Origin: an uncultured Bacilli bacterium
GTDB taxonomy: Bacteria > Bacillota_I > Bacilli_A > ML615J-28 > CAG-313
NCBI GenBank assembly: GCA_934098295.1
Contig: CAKONV010000001.1
Span: forward strand, 227,547 to 291,546
Length of the DNA: 64,000 nt
Direction of reading: 5' to 3'
Shown: positions 19,244-27,495 of the stretch, piece after piece
Position numbering within the stretch: the first letter of the stretch is position 1
Layout of the letters: each line of letters starts with the position of its first letter
Translations under genes and position numbers: made by a program
Notes under the pieces: generated by a model
Seen by the model: the letters and a program-made list of their open reading frames with translations, nothing else
What the model was told of the DNA's origin: nothing
Database searches by the model: none

Positions 19244-19292
19244 ATTATATAATAAAATTTTTAACAAGTCAAAGCAAATGTATAGACAAGTT
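19244..19292 (-). promoter_or_regulatory. Promoter and operator of the GDPD-DUF4127-GH84-NAGPA operon
   Basis: TTGACT (19267-19272), a 17-base spacer, TATAAT (19244-19249) on the minus strand. Directly upstream is AACTTGTCTATACA (19279-19292). The stretch from operator to -35 is the same as at the importer promoter except for one base (TTTGCTTTGACT versus TTTGTTTTGACT), so both should answer to one regulator. No candidate regulator gene is in the window. Confidence 0.8.
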
Positions 19293-19304
19293 ATAGATAT
19301 TAAA

Positions 19305-19340
19305 AAAAATGAGCCTAATATATTAGTTAAGCTCATTTTT
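19305..19340 (-). terminator. Terminator of the MarR-plsY-glycosyltransferase operon
   Basis: AAAAATGAGC / GCTCATTTTT stem with a 16-base loop and a U run on the minus strand. The glycosyltransferase stop codon lies inside the loop. Confidence 0.8.
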
Positions 19341-20462
19341 CGTTTTATTTACTTCATTTATAATAAATTCGGCAATCTTGGATGTTGAGGAAATATCGAC
19401 GTTTTTTCTTTGTGCTTCTTTCATTTTCTCTAATTCTACTTCATCATTTAATAACTTTATACCATTATTTACAAGTTCATTTGCACCATTACCAGATATA
19501 GCCATATTTTCTTTTAAAAAGAAATCACGGTTAGCCGTTTCACATCCAGGAATAGGAAAAGTTACCACCATTGGTTTTCTTGAAGCGAAAGTTTCGGTAG
19601 AGGTTAATCCACCTGGTTTAGTATAAACAATGTCAGCAGCTTTCATATAAAGAGGCATCTTAGAAGTATGGCCTAAAATAATGAAACTCTTATATCCAAG
19701 GACTATTCTTTTTATTTTATTATAAACACGTTCATTGTTGCCACAAATTACGACAATTTGATAATTTGATAAATCTTGGACATTGTTTATAAAAGCTTTT
19801 ACCATGGAAACAAGACTACCAGCACCCATAGAACCACCGATTAGAAGAATAATTTTTTTATTTGAATCAAGTTCTAAGTTCAAACAAGCTTCTTCTTTAG
19901 AAACATTGGCTAAAATCTTTGGTGAAAAAGGAATACCAAATGGATGAAGTTTTTCTTTGTTTAATCCTCTTTTTATACATTCTTCCGTAAGTGATGCATG
20001 AGGCGTAATATAATAATCACAATTGGTTTCTTCCCAAAAAGGTATAACTGTATAATCAGTAAAAACCCCAAAAGTTGGAGGTAAACTAATACCTTTTTCT
20101 TTCATAAAAGTAATTGTTTCCGCAGGATAAAGATGAGTCATTACGATAGCATCATAATGATGTTCTTTTAAATAAACTTCTAAATATTTACCCATCTTTT
20201 TATTGGCTAAATAAACTGGAGATTTTTTAAAGTGTTTGCTGACTGTCATTCCTAAATTATATGCCATACCAAATACAGCCGGTGTCTTTTGAACTGTTTT
20301 TACGTATATGTTAGCCACCATTTTAGCTGTTTTTACTGAAGCAAGGGTTAAATAGTCAAAAACAAAAGCATCATGGCCCATAAGAACAAACTGTTCCTTT
20401 AACGCATTAGCAGCAGCATCATGACCGCCACCAGTTTTACATGATAATAATAAAATATTCAT
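19323..20462 (-). CDS. ugtP: Diacylglycerol glycosyltransferase, MGDG-synthase/UgtP type
   Basis: About 379 residues from the ATG at 20462 (MNILLLSCKTGGGHDAAANA), which overlaps the plsY stop region. Domains: N-terminal MGDG-synthase domain (GGGH nucleotide-loop, residues 12-15; around 10-170) and a C-terminal GT28 UDP-sugar domain (LIGGSMGAGS, YTKPGGLTSTE, PIPGCETANRDFF). The family moves glucose or galactose from UDP-sugar to diacylglycerol, giving glycolipid membrane lipids and lipoteichoic acid anchors. Sugar and processivity are not readable. Co-operonic with plsY. Confidence 0.85.
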   Translation of the reverse strand: MNILLLSCKTGGGHDAAANALKEQFVLMGHDAFVFDYLTLASVKTAKMVANIYVKTVQKTPAVFGMAYNLGMTVSKHFKKSPVYLANKKMGKYLEVYLKEHHYDAIVMTHLYPAETITFMKEKGISLPPTFGVFTDYTVIPFWEETNCDYYITPHASLTEECIKRGLNKEKLHPFGIPFSPKILANVSKEEACLNLELDSNKKIILLIGGSMGAGSLVSMVKAFINNVQDLSNYQIVVICGNNERVYNKIKRIVLGYKSFIILGHTSKMPLYMKAADIVYTKPGGLTSTETFASRKPMVVTFPIPGCETANRDFFLKENMAISGNGANELVNNGIKLLNDEVELEKMKEAQRKNVDISSTSKIAEFIINEVNKTKNELN

Positions 20463-20463
20463 A

Positions 20464-21093
20464 TTAATTCTTACTGAAAACAAAGTGAATTTCTTTGTCT
20501 TCGCATTCCTTTAACGATTTTTTGTGTCTTATAAATATTAATAAGGTCATAATTAAAAAGCCAACTAGTAATACATATTTTTTTACGAAGAAAAAATCAT
20601 AAATAGTATAACTCAAAAACCAACAAATAAAAGTTATTACGGTTCTCAATGCATGCGGCTTGATAATTAAAACAACAGAAAAAAAGATAAACCAAAAGGC
20701 TAAAAAACAAAATGGTAATAAATCAGGTATCAATCCAAATAAAATTCCAAACGATGATAAAATGCATTTACCGCCATTTTTTAAGCCCATATAAATTGGA
20801 TAAGCGTGGCCTAAAACAGGTGCAACCAGCACTAAAATAAATAATAAATTATCATAATCTAAAAATTTTAAAGAAAAAAAGATTGGTAAAAAGGCCTTAA
20901 AGAAATCGCAAACTAAGGCTAACACTCCGCATGTTGTACCTCCGTATTTAAAGGCATTGGCCATTCCAGGATTATGATCATCACTTACATCAATTAAATC
21001 AATATGTTTTAAAACTTTAACAATCAAATAACTAAACATAATGCTTCCTGATAAATATCCTAAAACTATAAAACTCAAGTATTTAGTAAACAT
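20464..21093 (-). CDS. plsY: Glycerol-3-phosphate acyltransferase PlsY
   Basis: 209 residues, about five membrane helices. The three PlsY signatures are present: GYLSGSIMFSYL near the N-terminus, DDHNPGMANAFKYGG (about 38-52) and GHAYPIYMGLKNGGKC (about 94-109). The third departs from the usual FxGGKG in having NGGKC. It transfers the acyl group of acyl-phosphate to glycerol-3-phosphate, the first step of phospholipid synthesis. It lies between a MarR regulator and the glycolipid synthase. Confidence 0.88.
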   Translation of the reverse strand: MFTKYLSFIVLGYLSGSIMFSYLIVKVLKHIDLIDVSDDHNPGMANAFKYGGTTCGVLALVCDFFKAFLPIFFSLKFLDYDNLLFILVLVAPVLGHAYPIYMGLKNGGKCILSSFGILFGLIPDLLPFCFLAFWFIFFSVVLIIKPHALRTVITFICWFLSYTIYDFFFVKKYVLLVGFLIMTLLIFIRHKKSLKECEDKEIHFVFSKN

Positions 21094-21109
21094 TACAATT
21101 CACCTCTTT

Positions 21110-21523
21110 TTAGCCTGCAAGTAAGCTCATTAATCTTAAAAACTCATTAGCATCTTTATCACCTAATTTTTTAAAAATAATCTTGGCATCACTCGCTAAT
21201 TGTTCATTGATTTTTTCTGCTATTTTTCTTCCTTTATCCGTTAACTTTACATAAACCTTTCTTCTATCTATAATAGATACTTCTCGATAAACATAATTCT
21301 TTTTCTCTAATTTTTTAATGGCTGTAGATACTCTTCCACTTGTAAGTTTTTGAATTTTACCAATCATGCCTGAAGTAATACTTTTCTTTTCTTCTTTTTC
21401 ATAATTTAAAATTGTCTGAAGAATACCCGGTTCACCATAAGACAATTCTTTGGCATTCTTAATTGAACTAGATGAGGATCTAACAAGATTTAAAAATTTA
21501 TTTAAAAATTCTTTATATGACAT
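21110..21523 (-). CDS. MarR-family transcriptional regulator
   Basis: 137 residues. Winged-helix core with ITSGMIGKIQKLTSGRVSTAIKKLEKKNYVYRE-type recognition helix split around 55-90, and the wing DRRKVYVKLTDKGRKIAEKI. It heads the operon with plsY and the glycolipid synthase 16 bases downstream. A perfect palindrome covers its transcription start, indicating autoregulation. In streptococci the MarR protein FabT controls membrane lipid genes; a similar role here is inference. Confidence 0.88.
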   Translation of the reverse strand: MSYKEFLNKFLNLVRSSSSSIKNAKELSYGEPGILQTILNYEKEEKKSITSGMIGKIQKLTSGRVSTAIKKLEKKNYVYREVSIIDRRKVYVKLTDKGRKIAEKINEQLASDAKIIFKKLGDKDANEFLRLMSLLAG

Positions 21524-21543
21524 ATCTATACACCTTTATAATT

Positions 21544-21590
21544 TATCTTACACTGTAAGATATTATACACCTTTTTTGATTAATTGTCAA
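21544..21590 (-). promoter_or_regulatory. MarR promoter with palindromic operator
   Basis: Minus strand TTGACA (21585-21590), 17-base spacer, TATAAT (21562-21567), immediately followed by the perfect palindrome TATCTTACA-C-TGTAAGATA (21544-21562) over the expected transcription start. Confidence 0.85.
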
Positions 21591-21750
21591 ATTTCTTGTG
21601 TTTATATTGTTTTCTATTCTATTAATTTTTTTATACAATAATTTTATAAAAAATTTGAAATTAAACTTTTTTCATTTGATTGAACCATTATAGAAGAAAT
21701 AATCACAAAAATTTGATATAATGATGTGTTAATAGTTTTAGGAGCATATT

Positions 21751-23097
21751 ATGAAAGATTTAACTAAAGGATCAATTGTTAAAGGAATTATTACTTTTTC
21801 TATTCCCCTAATAATAGCAAACATTCTCCAACAAATGTATAATGTTACCGACACTATTATTATTGGCAAAGTTTTAGGAAAAGTAGCCTTAAGCGCTGTT
21901 GGTTCAGCATTTACTTTGATGACTTTTTTAACATCAATTATTATTGGTTTATGTATGGGAGTAGGAACTGTAATTTCTAATCTTTATGGTAAAAAAGAAA
22001 CTAATAAAATTAAAAACACCCTTTTTATGTCTTTTGTTTTTATTTTTCTTATAACCATTGTTATAATGTTAATTGTATATTTATTTCATTCCTATATTAT
22101 TAGAGCTTTAAATATTCCAAGTGAAGTAGCTCCTTTAATGTCTAGTTATCTATTAATTATCTATATAGGTATTATTCCTACTTTTATTTATAACTTTTTT
22201 GCTTCATTCATTCGTTCCTTAACGGATTCTCTATCTTCTCTTATTGTCCTTTTTATATCTACTATTTTAAATATAGGTTTGGACTTATTTTTTGTTTTAA
22301 ATCTTAAAATGGGAATTAATGGAGCTGCTATTGCTACAGTTATTTCTCAAACAATTTCTGCTCTTATCATTACTATTTATGCTTTATCTAAATACAAGGA
22401 CTATTTACCTAATAAGGATAATTTTAAGATTGATAAACCGCTTTTAAGTTATATTTTAAAACTATCAACACTTACAAGTTTTCAACAATCAATTATGAAT
22501 TTAGGAATTTTAACTGTCCAAGGAATTGTTAACAGTTTTGGAACAAATGTTATGGCAGCTTTTACAGCTACGGTCAAAATAGATAGTTTTGCCTACTTAA
22601 TCGTTCAAGATTTCGCAAATGGTTTTTCAACTTTTGTGGCTCAAAACAATGGTGCTAAAGATGAAAAGAGAATTCATAAAGGGACGATTATATCTTGTAT
22701 TCTATCAAGTATATTTTCTATTTTTATCACTTTAATTGTTCTTTTCTTTAAAGAAGACTTACTTAAAATCTTTATTGATGGTACAGATAGAGAAGTAATT
22801 AATATAGGTATTAATTACTTAAATATTGAAGGATCATTTTATATTGGTATTGGAATTTTGTTTTTACTCTATGCTTACTTTAGGGGCATCAATAAACCTC
22901 TTATTTCTATTATTTTAACTATCATATCTTTAGGTTTAAGAATTGTTCTTTCCATTATTTTGTCTAAAAATTCTGCTTTAAAAGAAAATGGTATTTGGTT
23001 ATCTATTCCTATTGGGTGGTTTATTGCTGACATTGTCGGCTTTATCTTAATGATAATCGTTAAAAAAAGAAAAAAAATGTTTATGCTTGACAAATAA
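21751..23097 (+). CDS. MATE-family multidrug/Na+ efflux transporter
   Basis: 448 residues, twelve predicted helices in two homologous halves. Opens with LTKGSIVKGIITFSIPLIIAN and carries MATE patterns such as QMYNVTDTIIIGKVLG and SFFLR-like SFIRSLTDS. The family exports cationic compounds with Na+ or H+. Divergent from the MarR-plsY operon across a 227-base gap that holds the MarR promoter and a TATAAT at 21717-21722 for this gene. Confidence 0.88.
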   Translation: MKDLTKGSIVKGIITFSIPLIIANILQQMYNVTDTIIIGKVLGKVALSAVGSAFTLMTFLTSIIIGLCMGVGTVISNLYGKKETNKIKNTLFMSFVFIFLITIVIMLIVYLFHSYIIRALNIPSEVAPLMSSYLLIIYIGIIPTFIYNFFASFIRSLTDSLSSLIVLFISTILNIGLDLFFVLNLKMGINGAAIATVISQTISALIITIYALSKYKDYLPNKDNFKIDKPLLSYILKLSTLTSFQQSIMNLGILTVQGIVNSFGTNVMAAFTATVKIDSFAYLIVQDFANGFSTFVAQNNGAKDEKRIHKGTIISCILSSIFSIFITLIVLFFKEDLLKIFIDGTDREVINIGINYLNIEGSFYIGIGILFLLYAYFRGINKPLISIILTIISLGLRIVLSIILSKNSALKENGIWLSIPIGWFIADIVGFILMIIVKKRKKMFMLDK

Positions 23098-23111
23098 TAA
23101 AATATGATTTA

Positions 23112-23140
23112 AAATAGTTAACGGTGTTAACTATTTTTTA
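23112..23140 (+). terminator. Hairpin between MATE and the second MarR gene (terminator and/or operator)
   Basis: ATAGTTAAC-GGT-GTTAACTAT is a perfect inverted repeat (23114-23134), extended by flanking A and U runs to a 12-pair stem with a 3-base loop and U tail. It reads as a MATE terminator. The same palindrome could serve as operator for the MarR gene that starts 20 bases on. Confidence 0.6.
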
Positions 23141-23153
23141 TTTTGGAGGAAAC

Positions 23154-23582
23154 ATGAATAAAACGGAACTTGCTAAAGAAATTATAAACAATCTTACCAC
23201 TAACAAAAAAATTAAAGAATTTATTTCTTTTTTAACATCGATGTCAAAAGGAAGTTATTTGCTACTAAGGCTTATCAATAATGAACCTGGTACTAATGCT
23301 GTTAGCTTAGCTTGTAACTTAGGAATAAGTAAACCTAGAATTGCTTTTCTTCTAAATGATTTAGAAGAAAAAGAATATTTAATTAGAGAAAAAAATCAAT
23401 TTGATACGAGAAAGACAGATATTAAACTTACTCAAAAAGGAAAAAACATTTTGGATAAAAGAAATGAAGAAATTTATAATAAAATTCTCCTTATCTTAAA
23501 CGAACTAAACGATGAAGAAATTGTGAACTTAATAAAATTAATAACTAAAATTACAAATATAGAAAGGAACTTAACATGTTAA
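23154..23582 (+). CDS. MarR-family transcriptional regulator
   Basis: 142 residues from the ATG at 23154, which has TGGAGGAAAC before it; an upstream in-frame ATG at 23124 lacks a site and lies in the hairpin. Winged helix with NAVSLACNLGISKPRIAFLL as the helix-turn-helix and DTRKTDIKLTQKGKNILDK as the wing. Its stop overlaps the start of the TauE-like gene by 7 bases, so the two are coupled and it probably controls that exporter. Confidence 0.85.
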   Translation: MNKTELAKEIINNLTTNKKIKEFISFLTSMSKGSYLLLRLINNEPGTNAVSLACNLGISKPRIAFLLNDLEEKEYLIREKNQFDTRKTDIKLTQKGKNILDKRNEEIYNKILLILNELNDEEIVNLIKLITKITNIERNLTC

Positions 23583-24346
23583 TTGAAATAATTGTTTGCA
23601 TAATAGCTGGTATTGGAGCAGGTCTTGGAACTGGATTTGCTGGTATGAGTGCTGCAGCCGTAATAACACCAATGCTCGTTACTTTCTTAGGTCTTCCTGC
23701 TTATGAAGCAGTTGGAATTGCTCTTGCTAGTGACGTCTTAGCCAGTGCTACTTCAGCTTTTACTTATGCTAAAAATAAAAACATAGATATTAAAAATGGA
23801 CTAATTATGATGGTCATCGTTTTAATCTTTACTTTTATTGGAAGTTATATAGCTAGCCTTTTACCGGATAAAACGATGGGATCATTTTCAGTCTTTATGA
23901 CTTTAATACTTGGTATTAAATTTATTGTAAAACCCATCATGACTACAAAAGAAAAAATGATGGAAACTAGTGAAAAGAAAAGAATTATTCAATCAATTAT
24001 ATCTGGAATTATAATTGGCTTTATTTGTGGATTTATTGGTGCTGGTGGGGGAATGATGATGCTATTAATTCTTACTTCTGTTTTAGGATATGAATTAAAA
24101 ACAGCTGTTGGTACAAGTGTATTTATTATGACTTTTACCGCACTAACTGGCTCTATTAGCCACTTTGTTCTAGGCGGCATCAATAATATTGTTTGTCTTG
24201 TTACTTGCATTTTATCAACTTTATTATTTGCTTTTATAGCATCAAAAATTGCTAATAAATCGACACCAAAGGTTTTAAATAGAACAACTGGTATTATTCT
24301 GTGCATTCTAAGTTTAGTAATTATTATTGTAAATTTCATAAAGTAA
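23576..24346 (+). CDS. TauE/SafE-family sulfite/anion exporter
   Basis: 256 residues, about eight helices in two repeats. Each repeat has the glycine-rich family motif (GIGAGLGTGFAGMSAAAVITP at the N-terminus, then GFICGFIGAGGGMMMLLIL). Family members move sulfite, sulfoacetate, taurine-related or other anions; the substrate cannot be read. Preceded by GAAAGGA and coupled to the MarR gene. Confidence 0.85.
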   Translation: MLIEIIVCIIAGIGAGLGTGFAGMSAAAVITPMLVTFLGLPAYEAVGIALASDVLASATSAFTYAKNKNIDIKNGLIMMVIVLIFTFIGSYIASLLPDKTMGSFSVFMTLILGIKFIVKPIMTTKEKMMETSEKKRIIQSIISGIIIGFICGFIGAGGGMMMLLILTSVLGYELKTAVGTSVFIMTFTALTGSISHFVLGGINNIVCLVTCILSTLLFAFIASKIANKSTPKVLNRTTGIILCILSLVIIIVNFIK

Positions 24347-24382
24347 AAAAATGAGTGATCTTAAAAAGATTACTCATTTTTT
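24345..24382. terminator. Bidirectional terminator between convergent genes
   Basis: AAAAAATGAGT...ACTCATTTTTT stem with A and U runs on both sides, placed exactly between the TauE-like gene (+) and the DUF3793 gene (-). Confidence 0.85.
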
Positions 24383-24947
24383 ATACATATTTTACTGTTA
24401 ATTTCATTATATCTTTATTTAAATCAAAAACACGTCTATAAACACTTCTACATTTATTATATTTATTAAAAGTAGTAAGGGCAGCATCAACATTGTTATA
24501 TACTTTCCATAATCCCATATATTTATAATTCTTACCCATATTTTCAATAAACCCTAATACATCCAAAAAAGGATAACCTAAAAATAAACCAATTTCATGA
24601 GGAAATTCTTCATTTTCAATAACTCTTTTTCCTAAATTTGATAACATTTCACTAAGAGAAAAAGTATTATACCCAATTGAATCTAAATATTTTTCCACTT
24701 CAGGATTAGTTAAATCACTTATAAGTTTCTTTTCTCTATATACATAAATTAACGCATAATCTTTTTTCACACCTAAGAGATATACACTTACACCTTTTTT
24801 TAAAAAGATTGAAGTATATAATTTCGTAATTTCTTTTACTTCTTCTTCGCAACTACATTTTACAGAAAATAAATTAGCTGTTTTAATGTTAGCAAGTGTT
24901 GGTGCGCAATGTTCAATTAAACAAGATTCAAAATAGTCTTTTCCCAT
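24381..24947 (-). CDS. DUF3793 family protein
   Basis: 188 residues, soluble. CAPTLANIKTANLFS near the N-terminus and HEIGLFLGYPFLDVLGFIEN are the typical family patterns, with several cysteines (9, 14, 31, 33). Family members occur in anaerobic Bacillota, often beside iron or flavodoxin genes; function unknown. It has its own TATAAT upstream, inside the preceding terminator region. Confidence 0.8.
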   Translation of the reverse strand: MGKDYFESCLIEHCAPTLANIKTANLFSVKCSCEEEVKEITKLYTSIFLKKGVSVYLLGVKKDYALIYVYREKKLISDLTNPEVEKYLDSIGYNTFSLSEMLSNLGKRVIENEEFPHEIGLFLGYPFLDVLGFIENMGKNYKYMGLWKVYNNVDAALTTFNKYNKCRSVYRRVFDLNKDIMKLTVKYV

Positions 24948-24969
24948 AGCAATTATTACCTTTCTAAAA

Positions 24970-24995
24970 AACTAGTTAGCAATAGCTAACTAGTT
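24970..24995 (-). terminator. Terminator of the brnQ-SDR operon
   Basis: AACTAGTTAGC-AATA-GCTAACTAGTT, a perfect 11-base stem, followed on the minus strand by six U. It sits in the 79-base gap between the SDR and DUF3793 genes. Confidence 0.8.
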
Positions 24996-25026
24996 ATATT
25001 ATACTATAGTTAATAAATTAATTCCA

Positions 25027-25818
25027 CTATTTTGCGTAAATCTTATATAATAAATAATTGCGTAATCTTTTTGGTAGGACAACATATAAACATCTTAACA
25101 ATTTATCCTTACCACCAACTAAAACTCTATAAGGTGGATTCTTCTTTTTACTTAAAACAAAAACTTTTTTTGCAACATTCTTAGAATCAAAACCATTTTT
25201 CTCATCTTTACTGACAGTTTTTAATCCTCTTTCTACACGTTCAAAATAAATTGACCTTTCACTAATAGTTGTTTTTCGGTTACTTGTAAAACCTGTTTTG
25301 CTGTCTCCTGGTAATACGCTAGTTATCTTTATATTATAAGGATAAAGTTCAACTCTTAAAGCTGAAAATAACATGTCAAGAGAAGCCTTACTAGCTGAAT
25401 AAAAAGCCTGAAATGGTAGAGGAATTAATGATGCAATGCTTGATATATTAACAATTAGTCCTTTCTTACAATTTCTCATATAAGGAATTACTAATTTAGC
25501 TAGATAAAAAGCTGCGAAAAAACTTACTTCAAATTGCTTTTTAGCAGCGTCAATACTAATTTCTTCAACTGGTGAAAAAATACCAAAACCGGCATTATTT
25601 ACTAAAATGTCAATACGGCCATATTTTTCAATGATATTATCTACACATCTTTTGCAATCATTTATATTAGTAACATCTCCTACTTGATGGTATATACCCT
25701 CATAAGCAAAATCATTTCTAGAAATACCACAAACAATGTTTTTGTCTTTTAAAAATAATTTTGCAATTTCTAATCCGAATCCTCTACTCTCCCCCGTTAT
25801 TAAAACTACCTTGTTCAT
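25027..25818 (-). CDS. Short-chain dehydrogenase/reductase
   Basis: 263 residues. Rossmann motif here is TGESRGFG (usual TGASxGIG), then NNAG (about 81-84), the catalytic Ser in NISSIAS and YSASK (Tyr and Lys), all in order. Classical SDR with NAD(P); substrate unknown. The basic C-terminus (RCLYVVLPKRLRNYLLYK) resembles membrane-associated SDRs. It overlaps the end of brnQ by 35 bases, an unusually long overlap that makes co-translation likely. Confidence 0.88.
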   Translation of the reverse strand: MNKVVLITGESRGFGLEIAKLFLKDKNIVCGISRNDFAYEGIYHQVGDVTNINDCKRCVDNIIEKYGRIDILVNNAGFGIFSPVEEISIDAAKKQFEVSFFAAFYLAKLVIPYMRNCKKGLIVNISSIASLIPLPFQAFYSASKASLDMLFSALRVELYPYNIKITSVLPGDSKTGFTSNRKTTISERSIYFERVERGLKTVSKDEKNGFDSKNVAKKVFVLSKKKNPPYRVLVGGKDKLLRCLYVVLPKRLRNYLLYKIYAK

Positions 25819-27133
25819 CTCGCACCACCTTTTTCTTATATATTAAATTAATCAAAACACTTAACAAACTCATAAAAATAGCAACCGTTAAAAAACCAAA
25901 TCCATCTTCATAAAATGGTAATAATCTTAATACTTTTGTAAAAAAGCCAAGTGATACTCCTGCCATATCAAAAGAGTGAAGAATACTAATAACACCCGTA
26001 CTAAAAATTACTAACTTATAAGTAAATTTATTATTTTTCCATAATTTATTAGTTAATCCTAAAATTATTAATACGATGGCTACCGGGTAAATAATATTTA
26101 AAATTGGAATTGATATTTTTAAAATAGCATTCAAACCAAGATTACAAACTAAAAAAGAAAAACAAGTAATAATTATTACCCACATCTTATAATTTGTTTT
26201 CTTAAACAAATAAGCAAAATAAGATGAAATGGAATTGATTAATCCTACACAAGTAGTCATACAAGCAAGGGTAAAAATGCTTGCTAAAAGAATAGCCCCT
26301 GGAAAACCAAAAATTTGATAAATAATACATCTTAAAGTCCAAGCACCGTTTTCTTGAATATCATATACACCAGAACTTGCCATTCCCATATAAGATAACA
26401 TTAAATAAACACTAGCTAAAATTACACCAGCAATTATTCCTGCTATAATTGTGTACTTAATACGCCCATTCATGCCTTTAACACCAAAACCAATAAGAGC
26501 TGAAGAAATTACTAAACCAAAATTTAAAGCCGCAATTGTATCCATTGTTTGATATCCTTCGGTAAAACCTTTTAAGAAAGGTAGTTTGGCGTAATCTATA
26601 GTAGGTTTACTTATATCAACTTTGCCTAAAAATAAAAAGCTAACAAACAAAAATACTAATAAAATTAATAAACTTGGCGTAAGGATATAACCTATTCTTT
26701 TAACTAACTTTTGAGGTGTCATACATAACCATAAAACAACCAAAAAGAAAATAAGAGAATAAACAACCATCCATAAGGTCTTATTAGCACTGCTTGGTAA
26801 ATATGGTGCAACAACCATTTCAAAAGGTACAGAAGCCGCTCTCGGAATACCTAAACCAGGTCCAATTGATAAATAGATTAGTAAAGTAAAAACTAAACCA
26901 AACCATCCACAAACCTTTCCAGAAAGTTTATCCAAACCATCAAATTTAGCAACTACAACAACACCCAAAACTGGTAATATTACAGCAGTTGTTAAAAATC
27001 CAAGAATGGCAGGAACCATATTAGATCCAGCATTTTGTCCTAAAAAAGGTGGAAAAATTAAATTACCAGCTCCAAAGAACAAGGAAAACAACATAAAACT
27101 TACAACTAATAAACTCTTTTTACTTAATTTCAT
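25784..27133 (-). CDS. brnQ: Branched-chain amino acid:cation symporter BrnQ
   Basis: 449 residues, twelve predicted helices. LFSLFFGAGNLIFPPFLGQNAG at the N-terminus (shown in part) is diagnostic, as are GLGIPRAASVPFEM and DTIAALNFGLVI. It imports leucine, isoleucine or valine with Na+. A T-box leader directly upstream ties its expression to uncharged tRNA. Confidence 0.92.
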   Translation of the reverse strand: MKLSKKSLLVVSFMLFSLFFGAGNLIFPPFLGQNAGSNMVPAILGFLTTAVILPVLGVVVVAKFDGLDKLSGKVCGWFGLVFTLLIYLSIGPGLGIPRAASVPFEMVVAPYLPSSANKTLWMVVYSLIFFLVVLWLCMTPQKLVKRIGYILTPSLLILLVFLFVSFLFLGKVDISKPTIDYAKLPFLKGFTEGYQTMDTIAALNFGLVISSALIGFGVKGMNGRIKYTIIAGIIAGVILASVYLMLSYMGMASSGVYDIQENGAWTLRCIIYQIFGFPGAILLASIFTLACMTTCVGLINSISSYFAYLFKKTNYKMWVIIITCFSFLVCNLGLNAILKISIPILNIIYPVAIVLIILGLTNKLWKNNKFTYKLVIFSTGVISILHSFDMAGVSLGFFTKVLRLLPFYEDGFGFLTVAIFMSLLSVLINLIYKKKVVRDEQGSFNNGGE

Positions 27134-27149
27134 ATAAACTCCTAGAAAA

Positions 27150-27432
27150 TAAAAAAACTCATCCCAAAAAATAAATTTTGAGACGAGTCAATAGTTACCC
27201 GCGGTACCACTCAATTTGTATAAAAATATACCTCTTATTTAAGGATCAAACAATCCCTTCACACTAACGTAGTGATCAAACGTAAATTCTTACTAAAACA
27301 ACATTTTCAGAATTCAAGCTCCGAAGTGATTAAAAACAAACCATCTTTATCAAGTTTCACCAACCCTTGACTCTCTACAAAAGAATTAATTAGTTTCCGT
27401 CTTCATCATAGCCTTTACTTATAAACTTTTTT
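27150..27432 (-). ncRNA. T-box riboswitch leader of brnQ
   Basis: The minus strand carries GATGAAGAC near the 5' end, AGGGTTGGTGAAACTTG of the Stem I apex, and the T-box sequence TGGTACCGCGGGTAA (27196-27210). It ends in a terminator stem (ACTCGTCTCAAAA / TTTTGGGATGAGT, 27153-27190) with a U run 20 bases before the brnQ start. Binding of an uncharged tRNA should favour the antiterminator. I could not place the specifier codon with confidence; the target suggests Leu, Ile or Val. Confidence 0.88.
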
Positions 27433-27435
27433 AAC

Positions 27436-27464
27436 ATTATATCAAATAACAAAACAATAGTCAA
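27436..27464 (-). promoter_or_regulatory. Promoter of the T-box-brnQ-SDR operon
   Basis: TTGACT (27459-27464), 17-base spacer, TATAAT (27436-27441) on the minus strand. Confidence 0.85.
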
Positions 27465-27495
27465 GAAAATGGTATTCCACAAGCTAAAAATTATA

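Noticed and set aside
19226..19336. Longer N-terminus for the glycerophosphodiesterase
   Set aside because: It would run through the promoter, the operator and the preceding terminator; the start at 19225 has a proper ribosome binding site and begins at the family N-terminus.
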